A DNA stretch of 64,000 nt from Panax quinquefolius (GCA_020205615.1 CM035151.1:48808666-48872665); one strand, 5' to 3'; positions 11,501 through 22,274 are shown, counted from the stretch's first letter. Notes: generated by a model not told the origin, from the letters alone. Numbers and translations: made by a program.

Positions 11501-14081
11501 GACTCAAAATACCAAATACATGATCTAATTGAAGTCAAGAAATGGCCACGCAACACAAAAGACACAAGACTCAAGATAAAAGTGAAATACAAATACCACT
11601 TAGCAGATTTTCCAGAAAATGTTTTTTTTAAGCATTCAAGTATAGAAATGTGATAGTAACTTAGTCTAATGAATATAAAAAATTGTTAGACATATAATGA
11701 GGTGTTAAAATAAATTCTTAACACGTCCATAACATAATTTCGTGTGAATTGAATGATTGAATGCATAGTTAACTTATTGTTCGTGAAGTCTTAAATTTTG
11801 ACAATAAGTGTAGTAGCTGACTAAGTATAGTCATGAATTTGAGTTAGACTAAGAATAAGCTTGTGATGTTTAGTACGTTATAATTGACTAGTATTGTGAA
11901 TGTAAATGATATGTAGGATTTAAATCAATGAACGAGTTTTATTAAAGTGTAATCTACGCACGAGGAAAGTTTCCTAACCCTACTTGTTATCATTGTTCAA
12001 GTTATTATTACTTCGAGTAAACTCTCATTACTATTATTCAAGTTCGAATTGTTATATTAAAGATTGGTTATCTTTTCAAAGTATGATTTTGTTATACAAT
12101 AATTGTTCTATTGTATACTTCTTGAGATTATTATTCAATTTGAATATCATTATTGTTGAACCTTGTTAGACTAGTGAAACTTATTGATTCAACTAGTCCA
12201 TAGTTGATGAACGCTCTAAATTTCGAAACCTTATTGAATTATCCAAACCAAACTTCCTTTCTCATGCGACTCGAATGTCAAACCGAGATGAACAACCCTC
12301 GCAAAGGGATTTACTTATCGTTAGCGTTAAGATATTATTACCGATGATGGTATTAAGGGCTGATCCCCCTAAGTACGAGTAGAAAGGTCCATAGTCTTAT
12401 GATTCTTGTTATTCATTCTTGATTCAAAAGTTGAGCTTTTATATTCGAAGTTATTATTTCTCTCGCATGTTATTATTCATTGTTATATTGTTATACTTGT
12501 GGGCAATCGTGCTCACTCTTGCGTAATAATAACATTGCAGTTAAGAACGAAAGAGCAGACGAACCTTCCACTAGTAAAGGAAAGGGCAAGCTTAGCAAGT
12601 AATGAAGACTGATTATAAATGTGGTTATGTAATGATAATTAGAATTGATGTTACTTAAGACTTATTTGTTTATGTTTCCACACAGATGATTTAAGGTTAG
12701 AGTAACCTGGGATTTATTTATTATGTAGTTGATGTAACCCCATAAGGGGAGATTTATTATTATTTCTATCTATTGCATGGTTTTGCATTTATTTATGGGT
12801 AGATAGATGAATGATGTTTGTACAGTGAACACCAAATCCCGTGAAAATGGGGTGTCACAGTGAAAATATGAATTTCAATATTATAGATTCGTTAATTCAT
12901 CAAATCCATCCGTTTAAATTCTTTATTGTTCGGTTTAACATACATAAGCATATACAAGTGTAAATTTTTGATACAACTAATGATTAAAGCATTTAATTTG
13001 TACGTAAGGGCCATATGGGCCATATATACAACTTTTACACTATGTAACTATATAAATTCCAATTACTACATATTTATATAGATTTAATGTTTGGAAAACA
13101 TACATAGATGGTAGAAAACATGATATGATTATATATTATCATGTATCCACACATAAATCATCAATTCATTCAATGACCATGCAATATTTGTTTTACAGAG
13201 AACTCAAAACACTTAATAATGAAGAACTCTGATTTTAGTGTGATTACGTGAAATTAATCTCTCCAATCACATATACATCATATAGAATTGATCTATGAAT
13301 GCTAATAAACATATATTATCAGTTTCCTAACACATTGGCCACAATTTTAGTTTACAGAGAACTTGGAGTTAGTTTTTCATAAAAATAATAACAACGTAAA
13401 TTATAAATTGGGTTGAAGAGATTACCCTGAAGCAATCTTTCTGACTCTTCACTGTCTTCTTTAAATCACTCAACTTTTCTCTAATTTCTCTTTGTATTCT
13501 CTCTCAGTTAAACTCATAAATAAAATGCGTCTTCAAAATAAAGACTAATTAATGCGCTTCTTAACTGCAGCATGGTGATCAGTTACTCCAATCATGGGTT
13601 AACTGCTCCCAACCTCCATTTGAGTTTTGTTTGGCTACCCATTAAAAGACTATTCCCATTTAATTTAATTAACCTCTTATAATATAGTTTTAATCATGTC
13701 ACACCTAATTACACAATAAATCAAAAATCTTATTTAATTTAATTTAAATATAATATAATAATTTCTCATTAATTCACATAGTCACACAATTAATTTTCTC
13801 ATTTATTAATTACGCCAAATTATTAATTCTCTAATTAATTATTAAATTAATTAAAATAACATTTATACTTATTAAATAATCCATTTAATTCAATAAGCTG
13901 ACTTAAATACATACTTTGAATAATAAAAATTCCCCACATTAATTTAATCAACATAACACATATAATTAAATTAATCTACCATAATTTCATCAATTAATTA
14001 TTTAATCCAACAATTAAATCATTGAAAAATATTTAAATTCAATAAATATTCAAATTAAATTACTAAATCTCGTTCGTCACA
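8573..14081 (-). repeat. E1 5' LTR (family A), split by a solo LTR
   Basis: The two parts, 14081-12860 and 10211-8573 (minus strand), together make an LTR of about 2.86 kb, close to the 2.65 kb of the intact family-A copy at 10212-12859. The outer edges are tgtgacgaacgag (minus, at 14081) and ...tatcaca (at 8573, minus). The first part aligns inverted with the start of the intact copy, and the second with its middle and end. Joining the parts restores the family-A order across the break. Confidence 0.82.
10212..12859 (+). repeat. Solo LTR, family A, plus orientation
   Basis: A complete 2,648-bp LTR beginning tgtgacgaacg and ending ggtgtcaca, with no coding body on either side. It is flanked by ATGAA (10207-10211) and GTGAA (12860-12864), a 5-bp target duplication with one mismatch. 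The flanks are the two halves of E1's own LTR. It is a solo LTR left by LTR-LTR recombination of an element that entered a same-family LTR in opposite orientation. Confidence 0.85.
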
Positions 14082-14356
14082 GGAACAACTTTAAGAAGAG
14101 AAGATTCAACAATGACGGAAAGACGTCGGCTGCAGCACCAACACCCATTTCAAAGGAAGAAGAACGACCAACTGTCGTATGTTTCAAATGCGAACAGGAG
14201 GGACACATCCGTCCAAACTGTACGCAGAAACCCAAAGCATGTTTTAATTGCGGAAGAGAAGGTCACCTAACTCGATTTTGTCGTGTAGTGAAGTCAAGTC
14301 CAGCTGGGATGGTGACACCAAATGATGTCCCAGACAAGTCAAAGTCGGTAGTTTAA
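14082..14356 (+). pseudogene. E0 gag C-terminus with two CCHC zinc knuckles
   Basis: An open stretch cut on the left by E1 and ended by TAA at 14354-14356. It carries two tandem zinc knuckles of the CX2CX4HX4C type: CFKCEQEGHIRPNC (14180-14221) and CFNCGREGHLTRFC (14240-14281), preceded by a basic region. Such knuckles bind the genomic RNA for packaging. All six Cys and two His residues are intact, although the rest of the element is broken. Confidence 0.88.
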
Positions 14357-14379
14357 GTGAGAGCGTTTGTCGATGAACC

Positions 14380-14777
14380 CGAACGAAGTTATCACAAGTG
14401 AGTTAATCATAGACTTTTGCGAAGTCTGTACATTATTAGATACCGGTTCTACCCACTTTTTTATTTCACCTAGTTGTGTTCAACATTTGAACTTGACTCT
14501 TGAGAAATTACTATGACTTATCTATTGAAACTCTATTAGGAGAAATCTTCGTTACATCCACTTTTTATAAATCTTGTTTAATTCAAATCGACACTTTCAT
14601 GTTACCTGTCGATCTTTTCTCTTTGAAAATACTTGTATTTGAGGTGATTTTAGGAATCAACTGGTTAACTATTCATCATGATAAAATTGATTATTTTCGT
14701 AAGATTGTTAGCCTTCATATTCCTAACCAACCTGTTATGCGAATTCAAGTAACCAAACCACTAAAGTCAATCACTGT
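14380..14777 (+). pseudogene. E0 protease (retropepsin) remnant
   Basis: The active-site block LLDTGSTHFF is at 14433-14462 (DTG codons 14439-14447). The downstream flap and the ILGINWLTIHHDKID block are in another frame at about 14640-14700, so at least one frameshift lies between. The segment ends at the ACTGT target site of the Tat/Ogre element. The same protease, minus strand, occurs in E3 (about 63430-63730). Confidence 0.82.
14773..14777. repeat. Target-site duplication (ACTGT) of the Tat/Ogre element, left copy
   Basis: ACTGT directly before the LTR terminus at 14778. The identical ACTGT follows the other LTR at 49370-49374. A perfect 5-bp duplication at both ends proves that everything between belongs to one insertion. 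Confidence 0.92.
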
Positions 14778-15600
14778 TGTCGACGTCGAGATTTTTAGAT
14801 GTCCCTTTCTGTTACTTGTTCTTTGGTGTTCTCATTTTAGGTTAGATTTGTTTGAAAAAACAAGTGAAAAAGGTCTGACATGTATAATGTCGATGATGGG
14901 ACTGTTAAGAGTCGCCAGTTGGTTTTTTAAATGGTTGTACCAACACAACCGAGAAAAGGTTTGCACATTGACCCAGTTATGTGACACTGCTAAACGGGTT
15001 GGTGAAACCAAGATTAGTTAGGGTCCGGGGACTTGGTTATGCAGAGGGAAGGTGTTAGGCACCCCCCGACATCTGTGTTACCACGGTGACCACCTCTTTT
15101 CAAGAAACTATTATCTGAATGTGTGTGTGTGTTGGTCAATGTGCTGTTATTTAGAAGTAGTGCGAGGCCTCGTTCGCACCTATATACACAGGGTCTGAAT
15201 TTATGTAAAAATTCAATTTTAAGCAAGATATGGCAGTGATGTTTTATAAAGGAGGTTTTTCAAACCTTGATGCTCAATAGTAATTGAGACCTTTTACACT
15301 CCCATTTTATTAAGTGTTCGGCTTGGTTGATTTTATTTTACAGATGCGAAGCATCAGTACAAAAATAATGTACAAAATAACGCCGACTTCCTTGTGGGTA
15401 TGAGAACCATTTGAGGAAATTCAGACATCGCAGAATAATTTACAAGCTGCTTACAGCTTGAAAATGTCCATCACGGGAACCGAATCTAGATCCAATGGGT
15501 TGAATCTGTGATCACATGATTCCTAGGCGCACATGATACCGCAATTTGTATAAAAGCAGTAAGCATGTATATATATAAAAGTTGTAAATATATATATACA

Positions 15601-15890
15601 TACATGATCACCAATCACGAAGCACCTCCATGGGGGATCATAAATGTAAATAAAGCTGTAAAAGCTATCAACCGCCACGGAGGAAACTCCAGGCGGGACA
15701 AAATTTAAATAAAGCTTTAAATACGGTCAACCGCCACAAAGGGAACTCCAGGCGGGACGAAATGTAAATAAAGTTATACAAAGCAATCAACTGCCACGAA
15801 GTAAACTCCAGGCAGGACGAAATATAAAGAAAGCGGTAAAAGTGATCAACCACCACGAAGTGAACTCCAGGTGGGACGAATATATATATA
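15601..15890 (-). repeat. 60-bp tandem units with paired arms, Tat/Ogre 3' LTR
   Basis: Five units of about 60 bp, each like 'atcaaCCGCCacgaagggaactccaGGCGGgacgaa...taaataaagc'. The arms that can pair read CCGCC/GGCGG (units at about 15668 and 15728), CTGCC/GGCAG (15788) and CCACC/GGTGG (15848), so they change together. The first unit pairs through ATGATC/GATCAT instead. The region lies downstream of the TATA box, so it should be in R-U5 RNA. Confidence 0.75.
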
Positions 15891-15952
15891 TAAGCGATAA
15901 AACGCATTCTGATATAAAATCCAGTGCTCATCGAATAGAGTTCGACAATGAG

Positions 15953-16016
<64 letters not shown>

Positions 16017-16077
16017 CGAGTAAACGCACTTGGATGTAAAATCCAGGTCTCATCAAACAAAGTCCGACACAAATTAA

Positions 16078-16119
<42 letters not shown>

Positions 16120-16173
16120 GCAAAAAACATAGGATGTAAAATCCAGTGCTCATCGAACAAAGTCCGACAATGA

Positions 16174-16235
<62 letters not shown>

Positions 16236-16290
16236 CGATAAAAGCACTGCACTCAAAGTTCAGGCTCATCGAACAAAGTTCGACACACAG

Positions 16291-16325
<35 letters not shown>

Positions 16326-16330
16326 TGAAA
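15891..16330. repeat. (TA)n-punctuated minisatellite in Tat/Ogre 3' LTR
   Basis: Units of roughly 60-80 bp ('...cgcact.gatgtaaaatccagtgctcatcgaacaaagtccgacaa...') alternate with pure (TA)n tracts near 15955-16012, 16080-16114, 16176-16231 and 16293-16322. Open frames here are artefacts that would encode YIYIYI. The matching region in the 5' LTR (47230-47850) has more and longer tracts. Confidence 0.85.
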
Positions 16331-16627
16331 TGAAACCACGGACCAAAGTCCGGGTAAAAGCAAGCAACACGACTCTCAACGTGAAGAAGGGTGTGTGCAG
16401 AGATAAAGAGAAAGGCTTTGAAGTGTGTGAGAAGGCTTACAGTTGACTACCAAAGAAGACTTCTAAATCTTTAAAGTGGGTAAACACTGGCTTTTGTAGG
16501 TACAAAAGAGGCTATATATGAGCTCACAGTGTTTTTAAATGAGAAAGTACACTGCATGGGGTGAGTGCATAGCAAATTGGGCAGGGCTTCCTCGCCGTTT
16601 TCTCTTGCAAAATGGGCACCCCAAGCC

Positions 16628-16641
16628 CTCTATTTATAGAC
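16628..16641 (-). promoter_or_regulatory. Putative TATA box, Tat/Ogre 3' LTR
   Basis: TCTATAAATAGAGG on the minus strand. The same motif is in the 5' LTR at 48152-48167. Transcription would start about 30 bp downstream, near 16600 (near 48125 in the 5' LTR), which sets the U3/R border. Confidence 0.6.
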
Positions 16642-17153
16642 GAAGTAGCCGCAAGTGTACCTGCTGCTGAGCCGCAGGTGTACCAGAGGCAACCCGGGTG
16701 GGCCCGAGTTTCTGAGGTCGGGTCGTCTCGCAGTACATGCAGTCGAGCACTGTAATGTCCACTCGAACTTTCAGAAGTGCAATCCGGGCATCCGATTGAG
16801 GTATACATGACCTATTTTGGACCGCCATTGTTGAGAGTTATACAATGGTATGGGATTAGAGTTTGTACGAAGTCATTGAAGATGGGACGATGCCCTCCGG
16901 TCTTCAAGCTTCAACTTTCATCCATTACCCCGCACAATAGTCACTCGGGATTGGTTAGTCTTGTGGGACATCGTTGGGTAGATATGTTGAGATGACATGG
17001 CGTGGCATTGCTTTGGCTAGATGACGATGTTGCCCCTAGCCAGTGTTATTGCCAGTTTGGGCTGATAAAGCAGACGTTGCTCAAGCTTTACTAAGATTGG
17101 ACTGCTGCATTTATTGAAGGTCCTCATTGTCATCTTTGAGGTGTGCCTGTCTT

Positions 17154-17404
17154 CCCAGTGTTATCGCTCGGGTTGGTACAAAGTATCTCGTTGTGAGCGC
17201 CGAGATTGAAGCTGGTTGCATTTGAAACAAGCATTTCCGAGGTTATCGCTAAAACTTCATTCCTTGGGGTTATCACCAAGGTTGGTGGCTATTCCCATTG
17301 TTGGGACTGAGACTGGATACCTCGGGGTTATCTCCGAGATTAATCGGCCTTCTCTGGTGTGTGTTTTGGTATTGGATCTACACGCCTCGGGGTTATATCT
17401 GAGG
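17154..17404 (-). repeat. Constant-loop hairpin array, Tat/Ogre 3' LTR U3
   Basis: Perfect or near-perfect short inverted repeats around a GGTTATC-like centre: CCTTGG...CCAAGG (17262-17281), CTCGG...CCGAG (17321-17338), CCTCGG...CTGAGG (17385-17404) and a weaker CCCAG/CTcGGG (17154-17172). TCCCA/TGGGA around TTGT lies at about 17293-17306. The stems differ while the centre is kept. More members lie in the 5' LTR and just outside this LTR (17942-17996). Confidence 0.75.
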
Positions 17405-17555
17405 TTGGAATTGTTACTCCCAGTGTGCTCTGGGGTTGATGCTGAAGTTTTGGTAGTATCCGGTACGGATTGTCTTTCAGGGTTCCCTCTTAAAAGACGA
17501 ATCTGTCCTCCTGCAATGTTAGTGACCGCAGTACAAAAAATTTCGAGTGTCTACA

Positions 17556-17572
17556 GATGCCCTTCTTTATCA
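17556..17572 (-). other. Tat/Ogre polypurine tract
   Basis: GATAAAGAAGGGCATC on the minus strand directly precedes the 3' LTR start at 17555. This purine-rich run is where plus-strand DNA synthesis would be primed. Confidence 0.6.
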
Positions 17573-17999
17573 TACTCATGCATGGCGATGCATGGGTAGG
17601 ATAAAGAATCCTAGACACTTAAAACGCTACAAGACAAACATGGTACTATATGTAGCAACATGTATGATGCATGTGTACGGGGTTGTAGCCCAACATGCTG
17701 GGGATGATTGATGGATCCCTGTTGCTTTAACTAGGGATTGGCAATGATGACCAGATTTGATGTGTAATCCAAATTTGTTAGGATGTTGTGGGATTATCAC
17801 CAAATTCCTACGTCTTTGATAATGACTTGATCTTGAAGAGGTACCTCTTATGTGTAAGAGATCTGTGGGGATAAAGCTTGATCTATTTGGGGATGTGTAT
17901 AACATATTCCATCATCTATCCTCTTTGATAACATTGACCTTTCCTGGTTATTATCGCCAGGACATGTCAAGATTCTGTTGGATTTACTGCCAACAGCAA

Positions 18000-18340
18000 A
18001 TGTTTTCAGGGATGCCTGACCTTCGTTGACGTATAATTCACTGACATGTGAATCAATGGGTGAAAAATCCCGTGGGATATACTGTCAAGGTTGCTTGACC
18101 TTCGCTGACGTGTGAATCAACGGCTGAGACTCTGTGAGTTAATTGTCAAGGTTTCTTGACCTTCGTTGATGTGTGAATCAACGGAGCATTGCGTTGTGAC
18201 CCCCGTCGGGGATCCGCTGGGGAATATGAGTAATCGAGTATGAAATCCTCGAATAGCTTTATAGCTCTGTTAGGTTTAATAGCTATTGGCTGAGATAACG
18301 TCAAGGTTGCTTGACCTTCATCGATATGTGTGTCAACAGC
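18000..18340. repeat. 60-65-bp tandem repeat in Tat/Ogre 3' region
   Basis: Four diverged units sharing 'tcaaggttgcttgacctt' and 'cgttgacgtgtgaatcaacgg' near 18020, 18090, 18150 and 18310. Within a unit, GTTGA...TCAAC around the cgtgtgaa core and GTCAA...TTGAC can pair. Confidence 0.7.
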
Positions 18341-18347
18341 TTGAATG

Positions 18348-18650
18348 CGTGTTTTAACCCCCGACCGGGGCTTCACGTTGTAACCCCCATCGGGGATCTA
18401 TGTTGTAACCCCCGTCAAGGATCTACGTTGTAACCCCCGATCGGGGACTCACGTTGTAACCCCCGTCGGGGACTCACATTGTAACCCTCGTTGGGGATCT
18501 ACGTTGTAACCCCCGTCGGGGATTGATGTTGTAACCCCCGTAGGGAATTCACGTTGTAACCCCCGTCGAGGACTCACGTTGTAACCCCCATCGGGGATCT
18601 ACGTTGTAACCCCCGTCGGAGATTTACGTTGTAACCCCCGTCGGGGATTC
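18348..18650. repeat. 25-bp tandem array with CCCCGTCGGGG palindrome
   Basis: Eleven head-to-tail units of 25-26 bp ('acgttgtaacccccgtcgg' plus 'ggatct'-like end) from 18374 to 18650, with a degenerate unit before them and a stray copy near 18184. Each intact unit centres on CCCCG-T-CGGGG; several have a point change in one arm only. There are no unique spacers, so it is not CRISPR-like. Confidence 0.92.
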
Positions 18651-19711
18651 CGTTGATCTCTTAGGGTAATGACCCGGAGTTGGCGGCATCGGGCCAGTAC
18701 AAGGTATTGCCGGATGTAATTTATAACAAATGAGATCATTGGTAGGGTATACCTCATGTTCGGGTGACTACCAATGAGCGATGTACGGACTCAAAATTTC
18801 ATTTGAGAAGACCAGGATTGTATGCTATTTTGCTCAATCACGTGGCATTTTCATTCTCGATTTGACATTTCTAGTCCGTAAGAACTCCTTTACAACTCGA
18901 ATTGGACCGAGCCGGAGGGGTGGGGACCACATAGGGGAGCCACAGGTGCACCTGCTTCAGCCGTAGATGAGCCTGCGGCCGACCGTGGATGATAAAATCC
19001 AGCAGGTTGGTCTTCACAAGTCATCTTTAACTTGTTGCGTGAAGAGAAATCTGTTAGCCTCCTTTAGATCTGCTGAGTTCGGGCTATTTTCTGCAAATTA
19101 TGTCACCGTACAAGTGTTCTACACCATCCTGGTAACATATGCATGTATTTTTTCCAATTTTTATCCGTTGGATTTTGAGTTATCGCATAAAATGCATCTA
19201 AACACATAGTAGTGATTATGTATGCATAAATGACTTGATAAAAAATATTCAACATAGTAAATGTTAGTATTAAACCATGCTGAACATAATGATGTGAAAA
19301 TTTTTGACTTTTGAGATAGTCAAATTGGCACCTTTTTCTGCTATTTTTTGTCTTATTTGAGGTCCAATGAGAAAAAGGTAGAAAGGCAAAGTACTCCTGA
19401 TATTGAGGTTGACTTTGTGCATGATGATTTTGATTTTTAATGCATATATTATGTATATGACTTTGGGGCAGGTGTGCTACTGAATGGCCACCTAGACATG
19501 CCTATGTGCATGTGGATAGTCCTATTTTCAATGAAGACTATGGCAAAAAAAATTCAGAATGTAGGCATTGGGTAGTCATGCATTTTAACTCTATTGTATG
19601 TTAAAGTAAATGCATGCATGCATATAGTCATAAAATGAATTCTAGAAAGCTCTAGGTAAGGAAATACCACACTCTTTCTGAGGTGATTTTGAGACTTGTT
19701 ATCCAGATATT

Positions 19712-20549
19712 ATGGATCCACATCAGCCGAGCAGTTCCCGTAGAACCACTTCTGGTATACGGAGGAGGGCTTCTGAAGTACCTCGACCCCGTTCTGTCAG
19801 ACAGCCTCGTAGATTGGTGGAGGTCGTGATTCGTCCAGTCTGGCCAGACGTGCCAGATGTTGAGGACGTGGAGGAGGATATTTCGATTGAGGATCCCTCT
19901 CCTGGTGCACCTGTTCCTCGTAGGGAGCTACCTTGTATTCAAGTGGCAAACCCAGAGCTGCTGGATGACTTGAGCAGACATCCATCGATGTATTTGCATG
20001 CTAACGAGGTATGGCGTTAGACTTTGATCTTCCTTCTTTCCTATTGATGAGGAGTAAAGGGTTTTGATGTTGATCTACATGTCATGCAGGTTCCCGGTTT
20101 TACACAGCCTCGAGGGAACTGGTTTAGTATACACTCCATGTATCAGGTTCTTCATCCTGATTACCGAGCTGTAGTGCATGATTAGGGATTCGGGGCATTC
20201 TTCTCCATCCTTCCCCGTCGTTGTCCCTGGGGTTACCTCAGGGCATTGTCTAAGCGATGGTTTCATCAGACTCAGTTACTCCATCTGGTGGATTGTGAGG
20301 TGATGATGACGCCGATGGATTGGCGATTTATCACAGGTATAGAGTTTGGAGGGGAGCCAGTGCCTTGCATGGCGAATATTACCCCTACTACCGTCAGATC
20401 CATGTTAGGAGTCCCGGCAGAGGTGCTCAAAGGAAGGACTGTCCGTTCAGGTCCCTTGAGCGTAGATGCTATGAGCGGGCTTTTGAGTGAGCCCATGCCT
20501 GATGACATCAGAATCAGGGATCGCATTCTGCGGCGATTGTTCTTGATGA
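19712..20549 (+). pseudogene. Antisense PMD gene, exons 1-2 (plant mobile domain, MAIN-like)
   Basis: The start ATG is at 19712 (MDPHQPSSSRRTTSG). Exon 1 ends at 20008 before a GT donor. An 81-bp intron ends in CAG at 20087-20089, and exon 2 continues in the same frame. The core around WGYLRALSKRWFHQTQLLHL, DWRFITGIEFGGEPV and DGMVE-like spacing resembles the plant mobile domain (PF10536, 'aminotransferase-like, plant mobile domain'), found in MAIN-type plant proteins and in some transposons. One in-frame TAG (about 20183) breaks it. It runs opposite to its host element and is interrupted by the CACTA element at 20550. The call rests on motif recall; function unknown. Confidence 0.7.
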
Positions 20550-20880
20550 CACTACAACAAAAAGGCTTATCAGCGACCGCACATCAGCGACCGCATACGG
20601 TGGCAGATGGCTATCTGCGACCGTATGCGGTCATCATTGATATGAGTCGCAGATAATCTGGTCACTGGAAGGACATCAGCGACCAACAATAGCGACCGAA
20701 TTATTAGCGACCGCAATTAGCGACCGATACCGTCGCTATTATGACTTATGCTGAGTCATTTGTCATGCGTGACGTGTCACACGTGTCAGCGACCAATAAT
20801 AGCGACCGCAGCGGTCGCTAGATTCAAAGAAGTCATTTGAAGCGGTTTTGATAGATTTTAGCGATCAGATGCGGTCACGA
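20550..20880. repeat. CACTA left subterminal repeats
   Basis: At least ten copies of AGCGACCGC/GCGGTCGCT-type motifs in both orientations, including a long palindrome with ACCGCATACGGT pairing with ACCGTATGCGGT (about 20586-20630). Such arrays are the binding sites of the element-encoded DNA-binding protein in En/Spm elements. Confidence 0.85.
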
Positions 20881-20963
20881 TGCTTTTTTTTTTAAAATTT
20901 TTGCCTATTTTATTGATTTCCCAAAATAACACTCGCTTTGTACACCTTTCAATCCCAACATAG

Positions 20964-20965
<2 letters not shown>

Positions 20966-21008
<43 letters not shown>
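20966..21008. repeat. (TA)n microsatellite inside CACTA element
   Basis: An uninterrupted alternating TA tract of about 43 bp. Confidence 0.95.
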
Positions 21009-21010
<2 letters not shown>

Positions 21011-21249
21011 AGCATCCATATTAACATCCATCCAATACAATACAAAACATTCATCCAACACAATATAATCGATATCGTAAACATCCATATAAACTAATAC
21101 AATTGTCCAAAGAATGAATCTAAAAGAGTACAAGGCTTTAAAAATCTAAAAAAAAATAAGTCTAGCGCTCTTCATGGATCATCCAAATTAGGATCCTGTA
21201 ATTATCAAAGTAATAAAACATATATGTTACATATAAGTAAGACATTGAC

Positions 21250-22103
21250 TCAGAGACTATAAACATATAAGACAATGTAGCTAAATAATAAACGATATAT
21301 ATATACTCGCCTCGTTGTTGTCTTCTGCCGCTTCCTCGCTCCCTGCTGCCACGCCATCATCGCCTCACTTAACTCATCAGACTCGTAGATCGCAGATGCC
21401 CGCCCAAGATATCTGAAGAAGATCACGATCTCGACAGATCGCTTCACACAATCGGCAGGAGTATGATAGGTTTGGATAACTCGATGATCGGTAAATCGGG
21501 TGGCGGAGTCGCTGCATGCCATCGATGGTCGGGCGGCCGCCTTTGTCCTCGGCCTTTGACATATTTTTTTTTTTCTTCACGATGGACGCCTCTCCCATAA
21601 TTCTTGATCAATCGATTTTGACGCGGGTGCCTTTCGTGGATAGCGCTGCGTTCATTAAGCCCTTATAAGTGTCCCGTCGGAAGATAAACAATTAAATAGT
21701 TAAAAATAAATAAAAAATACTAAAGAAGGTCGTTACAATTTATAAACAACATATATTAGGATAAAGTGAACTTATTACCGCTTATCTCAATAAACTTTCA
21801 GTAGACCATCATGGGTGGCTACATACACATCCAACCAATTGATAGGTTGACCTTGAGACCGAGACTCCTATAGTTCATTTTCTCATATTATTATGTAAAC
21901 ATATGATATTTTAGTTACAAAAGATAATCAGAAACATAACATACGTATTTCACAGCAAAGAATGTGTCGTACTTGTGATATACCGCCGCCCGACACGTGC
22001 CTTTTTGCCTTCTCGCCGCCTCGATACACTGAGGATCTGCTTTACGAGGCGGCAGCTCTTCATGCTCTTGACCCGACTCTCTCACTCTCCATCGGTCACA
22101 CAT
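21250..22103 (-). pseudogene. CACTA internal gene remnant (uncertain)
   Basis: Several minus-strand open pieces (22103-21915, 21598-21377, 21522-21250) are the only moderately GC-rich, codon-like stretch in the element. Pieces such as INWLDVYVATHDG (about 21850-21800) and EAARRQKGTCRAA (about 22040-22000) faintly recall the Ptta/En-Spm plant transposase region, which often has a TH..DG block. Frames change often and several stops intervene, so this is at best a decayed fragment. It could equally be chance. Confidence 0.28.
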
Positions 22104-22274
22104 CTACACCTATATGGGTACATGCGCATCACCGTGGGCTATGTTCATGCATATATCGCTCACCTCGCCCCGGATGGTCAATCTCAAAGATTGTCAAGGT
22201 CTTTTTTGTCGCTCCTTGTTCAAATTATCTTTAGTTCGTGCGACGACTTCCGCGCCGTAATAGTGTCTCAATAA

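Larger units (their letters stand above)
3428..14081 (-). mobile_element. E1: Ty3/gypsy chromovirus-like retrotransposon, 5' part, disrupted
   Basis: On the minus strand the order is 5' LTR (14081 to 8573), PBS, coiled-coil ORF, gag with CCHC-type motifs, retropepsin, RT, RNase H and integrase, which is the Ty3/gypsy order. The LTR start (tgtgacgaacgag, minus) abuts E0 gag at 14082, so E1 inserted into E0. Its integrase is cut at 3428 by a family-B LTR, so the C-terminus and 3' LTR are outside the window. The Gag motifs suggest the chromovirus Tekay/Del group, but no chromodomain can be seen. Stops, several of them TAG, and frameshifts show it is dead. Confidence 0.82.
14778..17555 (-). repeat. 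Tat/Ogre 3' LTR
   Basis: A direct repeat of 46132-49369. On the minus strand it starts tgtagacactc (17555) and ends ...cgacgtcgaca (14778). U3 is about 17555-16600 with a hairpin array and TATA box. R-U5 holds (TA)n-punctuated repeats (15891-16330) and a 60-bp tandem array (15601-15890). It is 460 bp shorter than the 5' LTR, because of shorter (TA)n tracts and because only one copy of a U3 segment is present. Confidence 0.9.
17573..19711 (-). other. Tat/Ogre 3' untranslated region with tandem repeats
   Basis: A stretch of 2.1 kb with no recognisable gene between the 3' LTR and the antisense PMD gene. It holds two perfect hairpins (TCCTGG/CCAGGA at 17942-17962 and CTGTTGG/CCAACAG at 17975-17996), a 60-65-bp tandem repeat (about 18000-18340) and a 25-bp array (18348-18650). 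Short open frames at 17627-17905 and 18781-19209 show no family features. Tandem repeats in this position are a known trait of Tat/Ogre elements. Confidence 0.75.

Noticed and set aside
15668..16256. Open frames encoding long YIYIYI runs
   Set aside because: They are translations of (TA)n tracts and appear on both strands; not genes.
17216..17599. 127-codon plus-strand ORF in the 3' LTR U3 (also 49026-49418)
   Set aside because: It is kept open in both LTRs because of shared repeats, but it is antisense to the promoter region, has no domain, and the hairpin structure explains the conservation better.
18374..18650. CRISPR-like regularly spaced repeat
   Set aside because: The units are contiguous with no unique spacers, in a plant retrotransposon 3' region; a simple tandem array.
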